Positions 8,115-18,989 of a DNA stretch of 64,000 nt are shown here, in pieces. Below the pieces are notes generated by a model. The model was not told the origin of the DNA. It searched no databases and saw only the letters and a program-made list of their open reading frames with translations. How positions within the stretch are numbered: the first letter of the stretch is position 1; each line of letters begins with the position of its first letter. Source of the DNA: Quinella sp. 2Q5 (GTDB taxonomy: Bacteria; Bacillota; Negativicutes; Selenomonadales; Selenomonadaceae); NCBI GenBank assembly GCA_015206785.1, contig JADEZQ010000005.1, positions 31,278-95,277 on the forward strand, written 5' to 3'. A program made the position numbers and the translations under genes.

Positions 8115-9138
8115 CTTTGATTACGAATTGCCCGACGAACTGATTGCGCAGCGACCGATTGAACCGCGCAACGCTTCGCGGCTTATGGTGCTCGACCCCG
8201 CGCGGCAAACGATTACTCACGAAAAATTTTTCAACCTGCAAAAATTTTTGACGGCGGGCGACACGCTCATCTTCAACGACACGCGAGTTATCCCGGCGCG
8301 GCTCATCGGACACAAGTCCACGGGCGCACGCGCCGAAATTTTTTTGCTCCGTCGGCTCGACGCCGTGACGTGGGAAACTTTGGTCAAGCCCGGCAGGAAA
8401 ATCACCGAGGGCGCAGAAATTTTTTTCGGCGATGAATTGAGCTGCACCGTCGTCGGGCGCACGGACTTCGGCGGGCGAATCGTCAAGTTCAAGTTCAGCG
8501 GCGTCTTCGAAGAAATTTTGGATCGACTCGGCGAAACTCCTTTGCCGCCGTACATTCACGAACAGCTTGCCGACAGCGAACGCTATCAGACCGTCTACAG
8601 CCGCGAGAGAGGCTCCGCCGCCGCACCGACCGCGGGCTTGCACTTCACCACCGACCAAATGCGCGACCTGAAAAATTTCGGCGTCAATCTCGGCTTCGTC
8701 ACGCTACACGTCGGGCTGGGAACCTTCCGCCCCGTCACCGTCGACACCATCGAAGATCATCACATGCACGAAGAATTTTACACCGTGCCGAAAGAGACCG
8801 CCGACCTCATCCGCCGAACCAAAGAGCGCGGCTCGCGCGTCATCGCCGTGGGCACGACGTCAATCAGAACTTTGGAGGCGGCCGCCGTTGACGAAGGTAA
8901 CGTTGCCGTCGGCTCGAACTCGACGAAAATTTTCATCTATCCCGGCTACAAGTTCCGTATCGTCGATGCGCTGATAACCAACTTCCACCTGCCCAAGTCC
9001 ACGCTCTTGATGTTGGTCAGCGCGTTCGCGGGAAGGCAGTTCATCTTGCAAGCGTATCGCGCGGCAGTGGACGAGAGCTACAGATTTTTTTCCTTCGGCG
9101 ACGCAATGTTTATCACGAACAGGAAACGAGGATCATGA
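8101..9138 (+). CDS. queA: S-adenosylmethionine:tRNA ribosyltransferase-isomerase QueA
   Basis: QueA makes epoxyqueuosine in tRNA by transferring the ribosyl part of SAM onto the preQ1 base inserted by Tgt. The 345-residue protein opens [19 protein letters not shown] and has [27 protein letters not shown] and [14 protein letters not shown], all family signatures. ATG 8101 is inside the end of the preceding gene, and the stop overlaps the next gene by 4 nt (ATGA). The normal neighbour tgt is separated from queA here by a 3.7-kb three-gene cassette. Confidence 0.96.
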   Translation: MLLSDFDYELPDELIAQRPIEPRNASRLMVLDPARQTITHEKFFNLQKFLTAGDTLIFNDTRVIPARLIGHKSTGARAEIFLLRRLDAVTWETLVKPGRKITEGAEIFFGDELSCTVVGRTDFGGRIVKFKFSGVFEEILDRLGETPLPPYIHEQLADSERYQTVYSRERGSAAAPTAGLHFTTDQMRDLKNFGVNLGFVTLHVGLGTFRPVTVDTIEDHHMHEEFYTVPKETADLIRRTKERGSRVIAVGTTSIRTLEAAAVDEGNVAVGSNSTKIFIYPGYKFRIVDALITNFHLPKSTLLMLVSAFAGRQFILQAYRAAVDESYRFFSFGDAMFITNRKRGS

Positions 9139-11006
9139 TCGGTTGGAACTTCCCGTCAAGCAAAATAGTGCAACAGCGCGGCATCTCGGACGCAGGCATC
9201 GAAACTTTCAGGGGCAAAGAAATTTCCTCGCTCGCCCGCGAAATTTGTCAGAACTCACTCGACGCGGCGGTCAATGAAAATTTTCCCGTGACTGTCGAAT
9301 TTCAGCGGCACGAGATTTTTTCCGCGGACATTCCCGACTGCGACGCCTACAAAGAAATTTTGCGCAGGTGCCGTGATTTTTGGCGCGACAACCGTAAGAT
9401 TCTCGGTTTCATTGGCGAGGCGATTGCGCGGATTAATTTGCCGACGACATCTGTCATGCGAATCAGCGACTTCAACACCACGGGGCTTGCCGAACCCTTC
9501 AACCCCGATTCTCACAACGGCGGCTGGAACGCACTGGTAAACAGCGACGGCGTCTCTAACAAAACCGGCGACGCGGCGGGCAGCTTCGGCATCGGCAAGA
9601 ACGCGCCCTTCACGAATTCTTTCCTGCGCATGGTCTTCTATCGCACGCTCAACATTAAGCGCGAACGTGCCGCGCAAGGCATCAGCCGCCTGGTAACCTT
9701 CCGCGTGAATGCCGACGAACGTTCTTGGGGCATCGGCTACTACTGCGACTCCGAAAGAATTCTGCCCGTCGAGAAGATTGACGCGCTCGAAAAAATTTTC
9801 CGGCGCGACGATTGCGGCACGGACGTCTTCGTTTACGGCTTCAACGGCGGTGCGGATTGGCACGCGGACATTTGCGCCGAACTCATCGAAAATTTTCTCG
9901 TCGCCATCCACAGGAACAAGTTCAACGCGCGGATTCAAGGCGAGAGCCTCACCGCCGACACGCTGAAAAATTTCGTCGCCCGCCACGCCGACAGACTTCC
10001 GACCGCCGCCGACTATCACAAAATTCTCACGGACGACGCGGTCAAAACTTTCACGCGGGATTTTCACGGCATGGGCACGCTGACTTTGCGCGTGTTGCTC
10101 GGCACGGACTTGAACCGCAGGGTCTTGGTCGTGCGAAAGAACGGCATGAAACTTTTCGACATGAAAAATTTTTCGCGGACGCTGTCGTTCACGGGCATTC
10201 TGGAACTTGAAGGTCGCGCGCTCAATGAATTCTTCCGCGAGATGGAGACGCCTTCGCACGACAGATGGGAGCCGGGTCGTTGCGATAATCCCAAGCTGGC
10301 GCGTGAATATCTGACGGAGCTTAAGCGTTGGACACGGGAGACGATCTCAAATCTCGGCGCGGAAAATTTTTCGGACGAAGTCAACGTCGATGGTTTGGGG
10401 CAGATGCTTGCCTTCGACGACGGCGCGATTGCCGGCAACTCGCAGACGACGCAGGAGACTCTTGAAACTCCCGTTGCTTCGACGCCCGTCCGCGAGCTCA
10501 AGCCCGCCATTGACGTCGGCAAAAATTTTTCGGCGGCGGGCGGCAATGACAATTCCAAGACGCGGCAAACTCGCGGCGATATCACGTCGGACGGCGGCTT
10601 ACCGGCTGTGAGAACGCTCAAGGGCACGCGTCCGCGAAAAACTTCGGCGACTCATTCGGGCGAATCGAATCCCGACGGTGTGGACATCGTCCGTGAACCC
10701 GTCGGCAAGCGCGTTGCTTGCAAAAAAATTCGCGTCATCAAAATCGGCGACAAGACTTATCGGCTGATACTCAACGTCGCGCAAAATATTTCGGGCGGGA
10801 AAATTTTTATCAGTGCCGTCGGCGAGAACGGCGATCGCGAAAATCTTTCCGTCAGATGTATAAATTCCGCCAACATAAGCGGCGTGCAGACTGTCGGCGA
10901 CAACATCACCTTTGCAAATCTGCGCGGCGATTATGAGGCGCGAATCACCTTTGAACTGCGCGACGAGCAAAGTTACGCATTGGGGGTTGATGTCGTTGAA
11001 GATTGA
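9135..11006 (+). CDS. GHKL-type (Hsp90/MutL/histidine-kinase-like) ATPase of unknown function
   Basis: A 623-residue protein whose N-terminal half is a GHKL ATPase. The N-box is [11 protein letters not shown] (Glu36, Asn40, Asp43), [10 protein letters not shown] near residue 110 stands for the DxGxG motif, and [15 protein letters not shown] near 150 is the lid/G-box. No His-kinase dimerisation helix is seen. Residues about 440-530 look disordered (rich in T, S, G, R and K), followed by a beta-rich C-terminal domain of about 90 residues. It begins within the queA stop (ATGA) and overlaps the next gene by 17 nt, so translation is coupled. Such stand-alone GHKL proteins are common in phage-defence loci; that role is inference. 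No named product is assigned. Confidence 0.75.
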   Translation: MIGWNFPSSKIVQQRGISDAGIETFRGKEISSLAREICQNSLDAAVNENFPVTVEFQRHEIFSADIPDCDAYKEILRRCRDFWRDNRKILGFIGEAIARINLPTTSVMRISDFNTTGLAEPFNPDSHNGGWNALVNSDGVSNKTGDAAGSFGIGKNAPFTNSFLRMVFYRTLNIKRERAAQGISRLVTFRVNADERSWGIGYYCDSERILPVEKIDALEKIFRRDDCGTDVFVYGFNGGADWHADICAELIENFLVAIHRNKFNARIQGESLTADTLKNFVARHADRLPTAADYHKILTDDAVKTFTRDFHGMGTLTLRVLLGTDLNRRVLVVRKNGMKLFDMKNFSRTLSFTGILELEGRALNEFFREMETPSHDRWEPGRCDNPKLAREYLTELKRWTRETISNLGAENFSDEVNVDGLGQMLAFDDGAIAGNSQTTQETLETPVASTPVRELKPAIDVGKNFSAAGGNDNSKTRQTRGDITSDGGLPAVRTLKGTRPRKTSATHSGESNPDGVDIVREPVGKRVACKKIRVIKIGDKTYRLILNVAQNISGGKIFISAVGENGDRENLSVRCINSANISGVQTVGDNITFANLRGDYEARITFELRDEQSYALGVDVVED

Positions 11007-11873
11007 CCTGCGCCGACTGTACACCTATCCCGTCCTTGCCGCAGAACGCGACGATTACCGCACGTGCACCTTTGCCGCTGAGATGAATTATTTCGGCGAC
11101 GCGGCGGGTAATTTGGTTTTGAACATCGACTTTCGGATGGACTGCGCGGAAATTCTCCAACTCATTGCTCACGGTGACGCGCAATACATTTTGCACGCCG
11201 AATGTCCGACGACGCTTTACAGAGAAATTTTTTGTTCGACCTCCCAAAAATTTTCGTGTACAATTCCAAACAGCCGCATAAAGACCCACCTCGACTGCAT
11301 GGCTTTGATTGTGCTGACGCGCGATGTGAAAAATTTTTCCTGCGGCGATTGGAACGAAGACTTTGCCCGCCTGACATTCGACCTGCAACGCGGCAACGTG
11401 CTCGCCTACCGGAGATTTGAGCCACTGACCATTGACGACGACCCGAACATCTTCAAAAACGTCGCGTCGATTTTCAGCGTGTACAGGTGCACCGTTGACG
11501 CCGCGCCGTTTGAGATTGAACTTGCCGCAAACAAAATCAAAATCGGCTTGAGCGCGAAAGATTACCTGATTTATCGGCGGTACTGTTCGCGCCCCGACCT
11601 GCAACCGCTTTTGAACGCGATGATAATTTTCCCCGCGCTGGTCTACGTCTTCGAGGATCTCAAGGCTGATACGGACTTTGAAGCTTACGGCGGGACGGCG
11701 TGGTTTAAATCGCTCACGGCGGCATATCGGCGGCTGAAGATCAACTTCACCGAACACATCCTGCGCGAAGAAAACTCTTCGATCAAATTGGCGCAGGAAG
11801 TCATGAACTTGCCCGTGACCAAAGCTTTGGAGGGGCTCTCGCTCATCTGCGACGACGCAACGGAGGATTCGTG

Positions 11874-11874
<1 letters not shown>
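10990..11874 (+). CDS. Uncharacterised protein, second gene of the GHKL cassette
   Basis: I do not recognise the family. The protein (294 residues from ATG 10990, or 292 from TTG 10996) opens with [20 protein letters not shown], is a mixed alpha/beta soluble protein without signal or membrane segments, and has VLTRDVKNFSCGDWNEDF and IIFPALVYVFEDLK as striking segments. ATG 10990 is only 3 nt from the GGGGG ribosome site, whereas TTG 10996 is at 9 nt, so the TTG may be the true start. It overlaps the ATPase gene and shares one base with the next gene (TGATG), so all three products are probably made in proportion and may form a complex. Confidence 0.7.
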
Positions 11875-14345
<2,471 letters not shown>

Positions 14346-14360
14346 TGAGGGGATTAATCC

Positions 14361-15956
14361 ATGGTTAAGGAAATATTGCGGCAACAATCCACGTTGACGG
14401 ATTGCGATATTCGTGACCTTGTTGCCAAAGTAAGTTCTGCCGCCGAAAAATATCCTGAACGGGAAAAGTTGCGACTCGTGCTCACTCTTGAGCAAATTTT
14501 GTTGAATTGTCAGTCAGCCTTCGGAAAAGAGCAACGAATATCTTGCGTATGGACAGAAGATTTTTTCCGTGGGTCACGGCTGACAATTTCTTCGGCGGGG
14601 CAAGAGTGCAATCCCCTTCTCATGGCGGACGAGGAGGACGCCGAAATCGTCGAAGTTACGCAACGCATGTTGAACAACATCGGCTTGGGCACGCAATATC
14701 AGTATCTGCGCGGTCACAATGTCATCACGATAAAATTGCCGGTCAAACGAAAACTAACGCTGTTGCATCAAATTTGGATTGCCGCCGCAATGGCGATTTT
14801 GACTTTGATTTTGTTGCGATTCGTGCCTGCGGAGGCGGCAAAAATTTTCACGGACGATTTTGTAGTTCGCGTCTTCAAAAAAATGGTGCGTATTCTTTCA
14901 ATGCTGGCAACGCCGATGATTTTTTTTGCGCTGATCACGGGAATCAGAAATATCGGTAATGTGACTGCGCTGGGGCATATGGGCAAGACCGTCTGTTTGC
15001 GTTTGGCAAAGACGTATCTTGTCGCCGCAATAGCTATTCCGCTCGCCTGCATGGTCACATATCCGCCGTCCGCGGAAGTCGGAAGGGGCGCGTCTGTCTT
15101 CGGGAATCTTTTCCAGCTCGTGCTGGACATAATACCGGACGATTTGGTAACGCCGTTGCAATTAAACAACGACATGCAAATAATCGTAATTGCCCTCTTT
15201 GCGGGAACGGTGCTCCTCATGATGAAGGGCGAAACTCCGCAATTCGACAAGCTGACAGACGAATTAGCCAACCTCGTCAACAGAATGATGGCTCTGGCGT
15301 GCAAAGGTTTGCCGGTGCTGATTTACTTCGGGATTATCGCCGTCAGCGCGCAAATGAACACGGAACGCCTTTGGGATTTGTACAGGTTCGCAATGGCGAT
15401 GTTCGGCGCGTGGATAATTATCACGAGCTTTGTCGTTTTGCGAACGTGGCGATTGGTTGGCAGACCGCTGAAAGAAATTCTTAAACCCACAATTCCCGCT
15501 CTGCTGATTAATCTTGCAACGTCTTCGCAAATGGCGGCGTATCCTGCCAGCGAAAAATGTTGCAAGGAGGATTGGGGCGTTGACCCAAAACTTTTCGACT
15601 TCGCGTTTCCAATGGGCGTCGTGCTTTACATGCCCAACGGCTCGGCACTTCTTGCAATGGCGGCGTGGATGATGCTGTACCTTGCGGGCATTCCGGTCGA
15701 TTCTTCAATGATGATAAAAGTCAGCGTCCTTGGCGTCATCGCCGGCATTGCGGCACCGCCAATCCCGGGTTCGGGACTCATAGTTTTGCCGATTATGATG
15801 ACCGGCGTCGGGATTCCTTTGGAGTTCATGCCGCTCGGCGTGCTTTTCATCACGATTTTTGGACATTTCTTGCCCGCCATAAACGGATTCTGTCTGCAAT
15901 TTGAAATGCTCGCGCTCGGAAAAAAACTCGGTATGTTGAAAAATGACCCCGCTTGA
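14361..15956 (+). CDS. Sodium/dicarboxylate (DAACS-like) symporter with an N-terminal cytosolic domain
   Basis: Residues from about 135 to 525 form a multi-span membrane protein of the dicarboxylate/amino-acid:cation symporter type. LATPMIFFALITGIRNIG is the conserved early motif, AFPMGVVLYMPNGSALLA corresponds to the substrate-binding NMDGT region (changed), and IPGSGLIVLPIMMTGVGIP to the second hairpin. The first 130 residues are soluble; LRLVLTLEQILLNCQSAFGK and SSAGQECNPLL recall the helix and strand pattern of anti-sigma/histidine-kinase-like ATPase folds, but no intact G-boxes are seen. The fusion suggests a transporter gated or sensed by a cytosolic domain. ATG 14361 follows GAGGGG. 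Confidence 0.82.
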   Translation: MVKEILRQQSTLTDCDIRDLVAKVSSAAEKYPEREKLRLVLTLEQILLNCQSAFGKEQRISCVWTEDFFRGSRLTISSAGQECNPLLMADEEDAEIVEVTQRMLNNIGLGTQYQYLRGHNVITIKLPVKRKLTLLHQIWIAAAMAILTLILLRFVPAEAAKIFTDDFVVRVFKKMVRILSMLATPMIFFALITGIRNIGNVTALGHMGKTVCLRLAKTYLVAAIAIPLACMVTYPPSAEVGRGASVFGNLFQLVLDIIPDDLVTPLQLNNDMQIIVIALFAGTVLLMMKGETPQFDKLTDELANLVNRMMALACKGLPVLIYFGIIAVSAQMNTERLWDLYRFAMAMFGAWIIITSFVVLRTWRLVGRPLKEILKPTIPALLINLATSSQMAAYPASEKCCKEDWGVDPKLFDFAFPMGVVLYMPNGSALLAMAAWMMLYLAGIPVDSSMMIKVSVLGVIAGIAAPPIPGSGLIVLPIMMTGVGIPLEFMPLGVLFITIFGHFLPAINGFCLQFEMLALGKKLGMLKNDPA

Positions 15957-16527
15957 ACAAAAAAATTTTTTGCGGCGGGCGATGCTCCGGCGACGTGCGG
16001 CAATCCCAATCGACGAACGAAACCGAATCAGCCGCCTGTTGACAGAAAAATTTTTGGCGTCGGAAATTTATCACGCGTCGAAAATTTTGATGGCGTACGC
16101 TTCCACGGCGGACGAATTGCAGCTGGACGGACTGTTCGCCGCGTGTTTTGCCGACGGAAAAATTTTGGCGATACCGTTCATCGTCGGCAAGGGGCTGATG
16201 CGTGCGGTGGTCGTTCCAAACTTCGACGCACTTGAGTTCGGCGCGTTCAACATCAAAACCGTCCGTGAGCCGAAAAATTTCGTCGACCCCGCGCAGATTG
16301 ATTGCGTGATTGTCCCGGGCGCGGCGTTCGACATCAACGGCGGGCGTCTCGGTCTCGGCGGCGGCTTCTATGACAAATTTCTGCCGCAAGCCGTCAACGC
16401 CGTGACTATCGCCTTCGCCTTGGACTGCCAAATCATCGACGAGGTGCCGACAGAATTTCACGACGTGCCCGTCGATATCGTGCTGACCGAGCGCAGACTT
16501 TGCCGCCGAAATTTGTTGACGGGCTAG
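15943..16527 (+). CDS. 5-formyltetrahydrofolate cyclo-ligase
   Basis: The enzyme uses ATP to convert 5-formyl-THF to 5,10-methenyl-THF in one-carbon metabolism. The 194-residue protein has the basic N-terminus LRRAMLRRRAAIP, the substrate-site IDCVIVPGAAFD, and the ATP-binding LGLGGGFYDKFL, all in family order. ATG 15943 lies inside the last codons of the symporter gene (14-nt overlap) and has a poor ribosome site, so it may rely on coupled translation. The end of the gene contains the -35 box of the flavodoxin promoter. Confidence 0.92.
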   Translation: MTPLEQKNFLRRAMLRRRAAIPIDERNRISRLLTEKFLASEIYHASKILMAYASTADELQLDGLFAACFADGKILAIPFIVGKGLMRAVVVPNFDALEFGAFNIKTVREPKNFVDPAQIDCVIVPGAAFDINGGRLGLGGGFYDKFLPQAVNAVTIAFALDCQIIDEVPTEFHDVPVDIVLTERRLCRRNLLTG

Positions 16528-16544
16528 GGTCGCTATGTTAAGAT
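16516..16544 (+). promoter_or_regulatory. Putative sigma-A-type promoter of the flavodoxin gene
   Basis: TTGACG (16516-16521), exactly 17 nt, then TAAGAT (16539-16544). The -35 box lies in the last codons of the cyclo-ligase gene. Together with the terminator at 17042 this makes flavodoxin a single-gene unit. Confidence 0.7.
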
Positions 16545-16584
16545 TAGCGTGCGTTAGAGTTTAAAATTTTTTGGAGGGATTCTG

Positions 16585-17013
16585 ATGAGCAAGATCGCGG
16601 TCGTGTTTTGGAGCGGCACCGGCAACACCGAGGAGATGGCAAACGCCGTATCGGAAGGCGCAAAGGCGGCGGGCGCAGACGTCGAGGTTTTCCAGGTGGA
16701 CGACTTCAACGCAACTGACATGGCGGATTATAACGGCTTCTTGTTCGGTTGCCCCGCCATGGGCGACGAAGTTCTGGAGGAAGATTCCTTCGAGCCTTTC
16801 TTTGCCGAAGCCGAAGCCAAACTCAACGGCGTGCCCGTCGGTTTGTTCGGCAGCTACGGCTGGGGCGGCGGCGTCTGGATGGAAACTTGGAGCGAACGTA
16901 CCAAAGAGGCCGGCGCAAAGTTCGTCGGCTCCGTCATTGCTGAAAACGCACCCGACGATACCGCACTGGAAGAATGCCGCAAGCTCGGCGAGGATTTGGC
17001 AAAGGCTGTGTAA
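16585..17013 (+). CDS. Flavodoxin (short-chain)
   Basis: A 142-residue FMN-binding electron carrier that replaces ferredoxin, for example under iron limitation. The phosphate loop is VFWSGTGNTEEMANAV at residues 7-22; FGSYGWGGGVWMETW carries the aromatic residues that stack on the flavin. Length and sequence are like short-chain clostridial and Megasphaera flavodoxins. It has its own promoter, a GGAGGG ribosome site and a terminator. Codon choice is G/C-ending and optimal-looking, as for a strongly expressed gene. Confidence 0.95.
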   Translation: MSKIAVVFWSGTGNTEEMANAVSEGAKAAGADVEVFQVDDFNATDMADYNGFLFGCPAMGDEVLEEDSFEPFFAEAEAKLNGVPVGLFGSYGWGGGVWMETWSERTKEAGAKFVGSVIAENAPDDTALEECRKLGEDLAKAV

Positions 17014-17041
17014 ATTTTTTTCAGCGCACGAAATAAAAAAT

Positions 17042-17079
17042 CCCCGACGATCGTTTCGGTCGTTGGGGAAAATTTTTTT
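17042..17079 (+). terminator. Intrinsic terminator after flavodoxin
   Basis: CCCCGACGATCG-TTTC-GGTCGTTGGGG folds into a stem of about 11 bp and is followed by a T-rich run (TTTTTTT) within an AAAATTTTTTT block. Confidence 0.85.
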
Positions 17080-17089
17080 CGGCGTGATG

Positions 17090-17284
17090 ACTGCGTCCGC
17101 GTCGTTGTGATCTATTTTGATGTTTTGTGATCTACTTTCTTTCACCGAGGAAAGAAAGTAGCAAAGAAACTCGCCACTGCGCGTGGGGCGGATACCGCTC
17201 ATTGCCGAAACGTCCGCGCTTACCCGTAGCCGCTCGTGCCGCCTATGACGCCATCCTTGGCCGTCATACGGCGGCGGGCCGACA
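17090..17284 (+). repeat. Dispersed intergenic repeat, long divergent form (between flavodoxin and GNAT)
   Basis: GATCTACTTTCTTTCACCGA pairs with GGAAAGAAAGTAG in a long hairpin equal to the head hairpin of the other long copies. Downstream are two further hairpins: TATGACGCCA-TCCT-TGGCCGTCATA (one bulged C) and GGCCGAC-ATCAC-GTCGGCC. The same TCCT and ATCAC loops occur in the copies at 22924 and 44570 with unrelated stem sequences, here in reversed order. The element fills the gap between two convergent genes. Confidence 0.75.
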
Positions 17285-17803
17285 TCACGTCGGCCTTAGG
17301 GCAGAATATTCGCGGCTGAGCATGCCGAAGACGACGAGGTTCTCCCACGCGCCGTCGGTCAACATGTATTCGCGCAACAGACCTTCGCGCACAAAGCCCG
17401 CGCGTTCGTACAGGTGCAGGGCGATTTCGTTGTGCTCCATGCAATCGATCCACACGCGGTGAAATTTTTTGACGGCGAACGTCCAATCCAACAGCAGGTT
17501 CAGAGCCTCGCGACCATAGCCCAGACCCTTCCTGCCGATGACGACGTGCGTGAACTCCGCGCAAGGCGTGTCGAGCTCGCGCAACATGAAGTAGCCTGCG
17601 GCGGTGCCGGTGTCAATCTCTTCGATGATGATGTTCAGCTTGCGCGTGCCGTCCGCAATGATTTGGCGGTGATAGTCTTCGTCGAACGGCACGATGAATT
17701 TCAGATTCTCCGGCGCATATTGCAACGCCATGATGTAGCCGATGTCCGTCACGTTTGCCCGACGAAGCCTGAGCCGTCGCCCTTCGATTAGTGTCGCGTT
17801 CAT
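17285..17803 (-). CDS. GNAT-family N-acetyltransferase (RimJ/RimL-like)
   Basis: The 172-residue protein uses acetyl-CoA to acetylate an amine, the substrate being unknown. LRLRRANVTDIGYIM opens it, VIGRKGLGYGREALNLLLDW holds the acetyl-CoA loop (pattern Q/RxxGxG/A), and HNEIALHLYERAGFVREGLL is the typical C-terminal signature of the ribosomal-protein or aminoglycoside group. ATG 17803 follows AAGGAG. It stands alone, convergent with flavodoxin and divergent from mscS. Confidence 0.88.
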   Translation of the reverse strand: MNATLIEGRRLRLRRANVTDIGYIMALQYAPENLKFIVPFDEDYHRQIIADGTRKLNIIIEEIDTGTAAGYFMLRELDTPCAEFTHVVIGRKGLGYGREALNLLLDWTFAVKKFHRVWIDCMEHNEIALHLYERAGFVREGLLREYMLTDGAWENLVVFGMLSREYSALRPT

Positions 17804-17879
17804 GTGATCAACTCCTTCAATTTATGCGGGCGGTTATCATATATCGCCGCGAAATTTTTTTCAAGCAGAGGTGTTTTGT

Positions 17880-18983
17880 TTGAACTATCTGAGCAATCTT
17901 GACTGGTCTGTGTTGGGCGGCAAGCTCATCATGCCCGCGTGCATCCTGATAATCGCGCTGTGCATCGGCGTCGCGCTCAATCAAATGCTGACGAAGAAGC
18001 TGGCGCGGCACGTCGAGTCGAGCGAATCGGAGATCATGGAAATTTTTTTCCGCGCGCTCAAAGGCGTGCCGATTTACCTGTCCATCGTGATAGGGTTGTA
18101 TTGGTCGGTCACCACGTCGGACTTGCCGCCCGGTCTGGAAAAAATTTTCTCGTACGTGCTCTTCGCAATGATCGTCTTCTCGATAACGCGAGTCTGCGAA
18201 CGGACGCTGTCAGGTTTCATTCGCATGAAGTTTTCCAACACGATAGACCTGAACCAATCCACGCTGCTCGATACGATTTTCCGCGCGGTTATTTACGCGT
18301 CGGGTGCGCTGATTGTGCTGGACTACTTCAACATTTCAATCGCGCCGATTATGGCGGCAATGGGCTTCGGCAGCTTCGCGTTCGGCTTGGCAGTGAAAGA
18401 GCCGCTGGAAAATGTTGCCACGGGGCTGTTGCTCATGGTTTCAAAGCAAATCCGCGTCAACGACTACATCAGGCTTTCCACCGGCGACGAGGGCCGCGTC
18501 ACTGATGTGAACTGGCGATTCATCACGGTCACGCCGCCCAACGAAGGCAGCGTCGTGGTCATCCCGAACAAAGTCATCGCCAACGCCGTTTCGACAAACT
18601 TTTCGCAGCCGCGCGACGACATTATCGTCGTCGTACCAATCGGCGTGGGTTACGAGAGCGACCTGGATTTGGTTGAGCGCGTGACGGTTGAAATTGCCCG
18701 CGAGTTGCAGATTAAAATCGACGGCTACGAGCCGGAGTTTGATTCGAACGGCGTCGACCGCAACAAGCTTGCGCCCGTGGTTCGCTATCAAAAGTTCAAC
18801 GATTCGTCGATTGACTTCAACGCGGTCATGCACGTGCAGACGTTCACCAATCAATATCTGCTCAAACACGAGTTCATCAAGGCGATAACCAAGCGTTACC
18901 GCGAGGAGGGCATCAACATTCCGTTCCCGATTCGCACGCTGGATATCCCCGATGATAAAAAATCTGTAGACCTGAGGAAGTGA
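17880..18983 (+). CDS. MscS-family mechanosensitive ion channel
   Basis: The 367-residue membrane protein has about four predicted transmembrane helices and a cytosolic vestibule. The pore helix and start of the beta domain are visible as IMAAMGFGSFAFGLAVKEPL followed by ENVATGLLLMVSKQIRVNDY, then EGRVTDVNWRFITV and VVIPNKVIANA, the canonical MscS order. It releases solutes on hypo-osmotic shock. An in-frame GTG lies at 17871, but TTG 17880 is 8 nt after AGAGG and is preferred. It is followed after 6 nt by the split NrdD-like gene, probably in one transcript. Confidence 0.92.
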   Translation: MNYLSNLDWSVLGGKLIMPACILIIALCIGVALNQMLTKKLARHVESSESEIMEIFFRALKGVPIYLSIVIGLYWSVTTSDLPPGLEKIFSYVLFAMIVFSITRVCERTLSGFIRMKFSNTIDLNQSTLLDTIFRAVIYASGALIVLDYFNISIAPIMAAMGFGSFAFGLAVKEPLENVATGLLLMVSKQIRVNDYIRLSTGDEGRVTDVNWRFITVTPPNEGSVVVIPNKVIANAVSTNFSQPRDDIIVVVPIGVGYESDLDLVERVTVEIARELQIKIDGYEPEFDSNGVDRNKLAPVVRYQKFNDSSIDFNAVMHVQTFTNQYLLKHEFIKAITKRYREEGINIPFPIRTLDIPDDKKSVDLRK

Positions 18984-18989
18984 TAGCTT

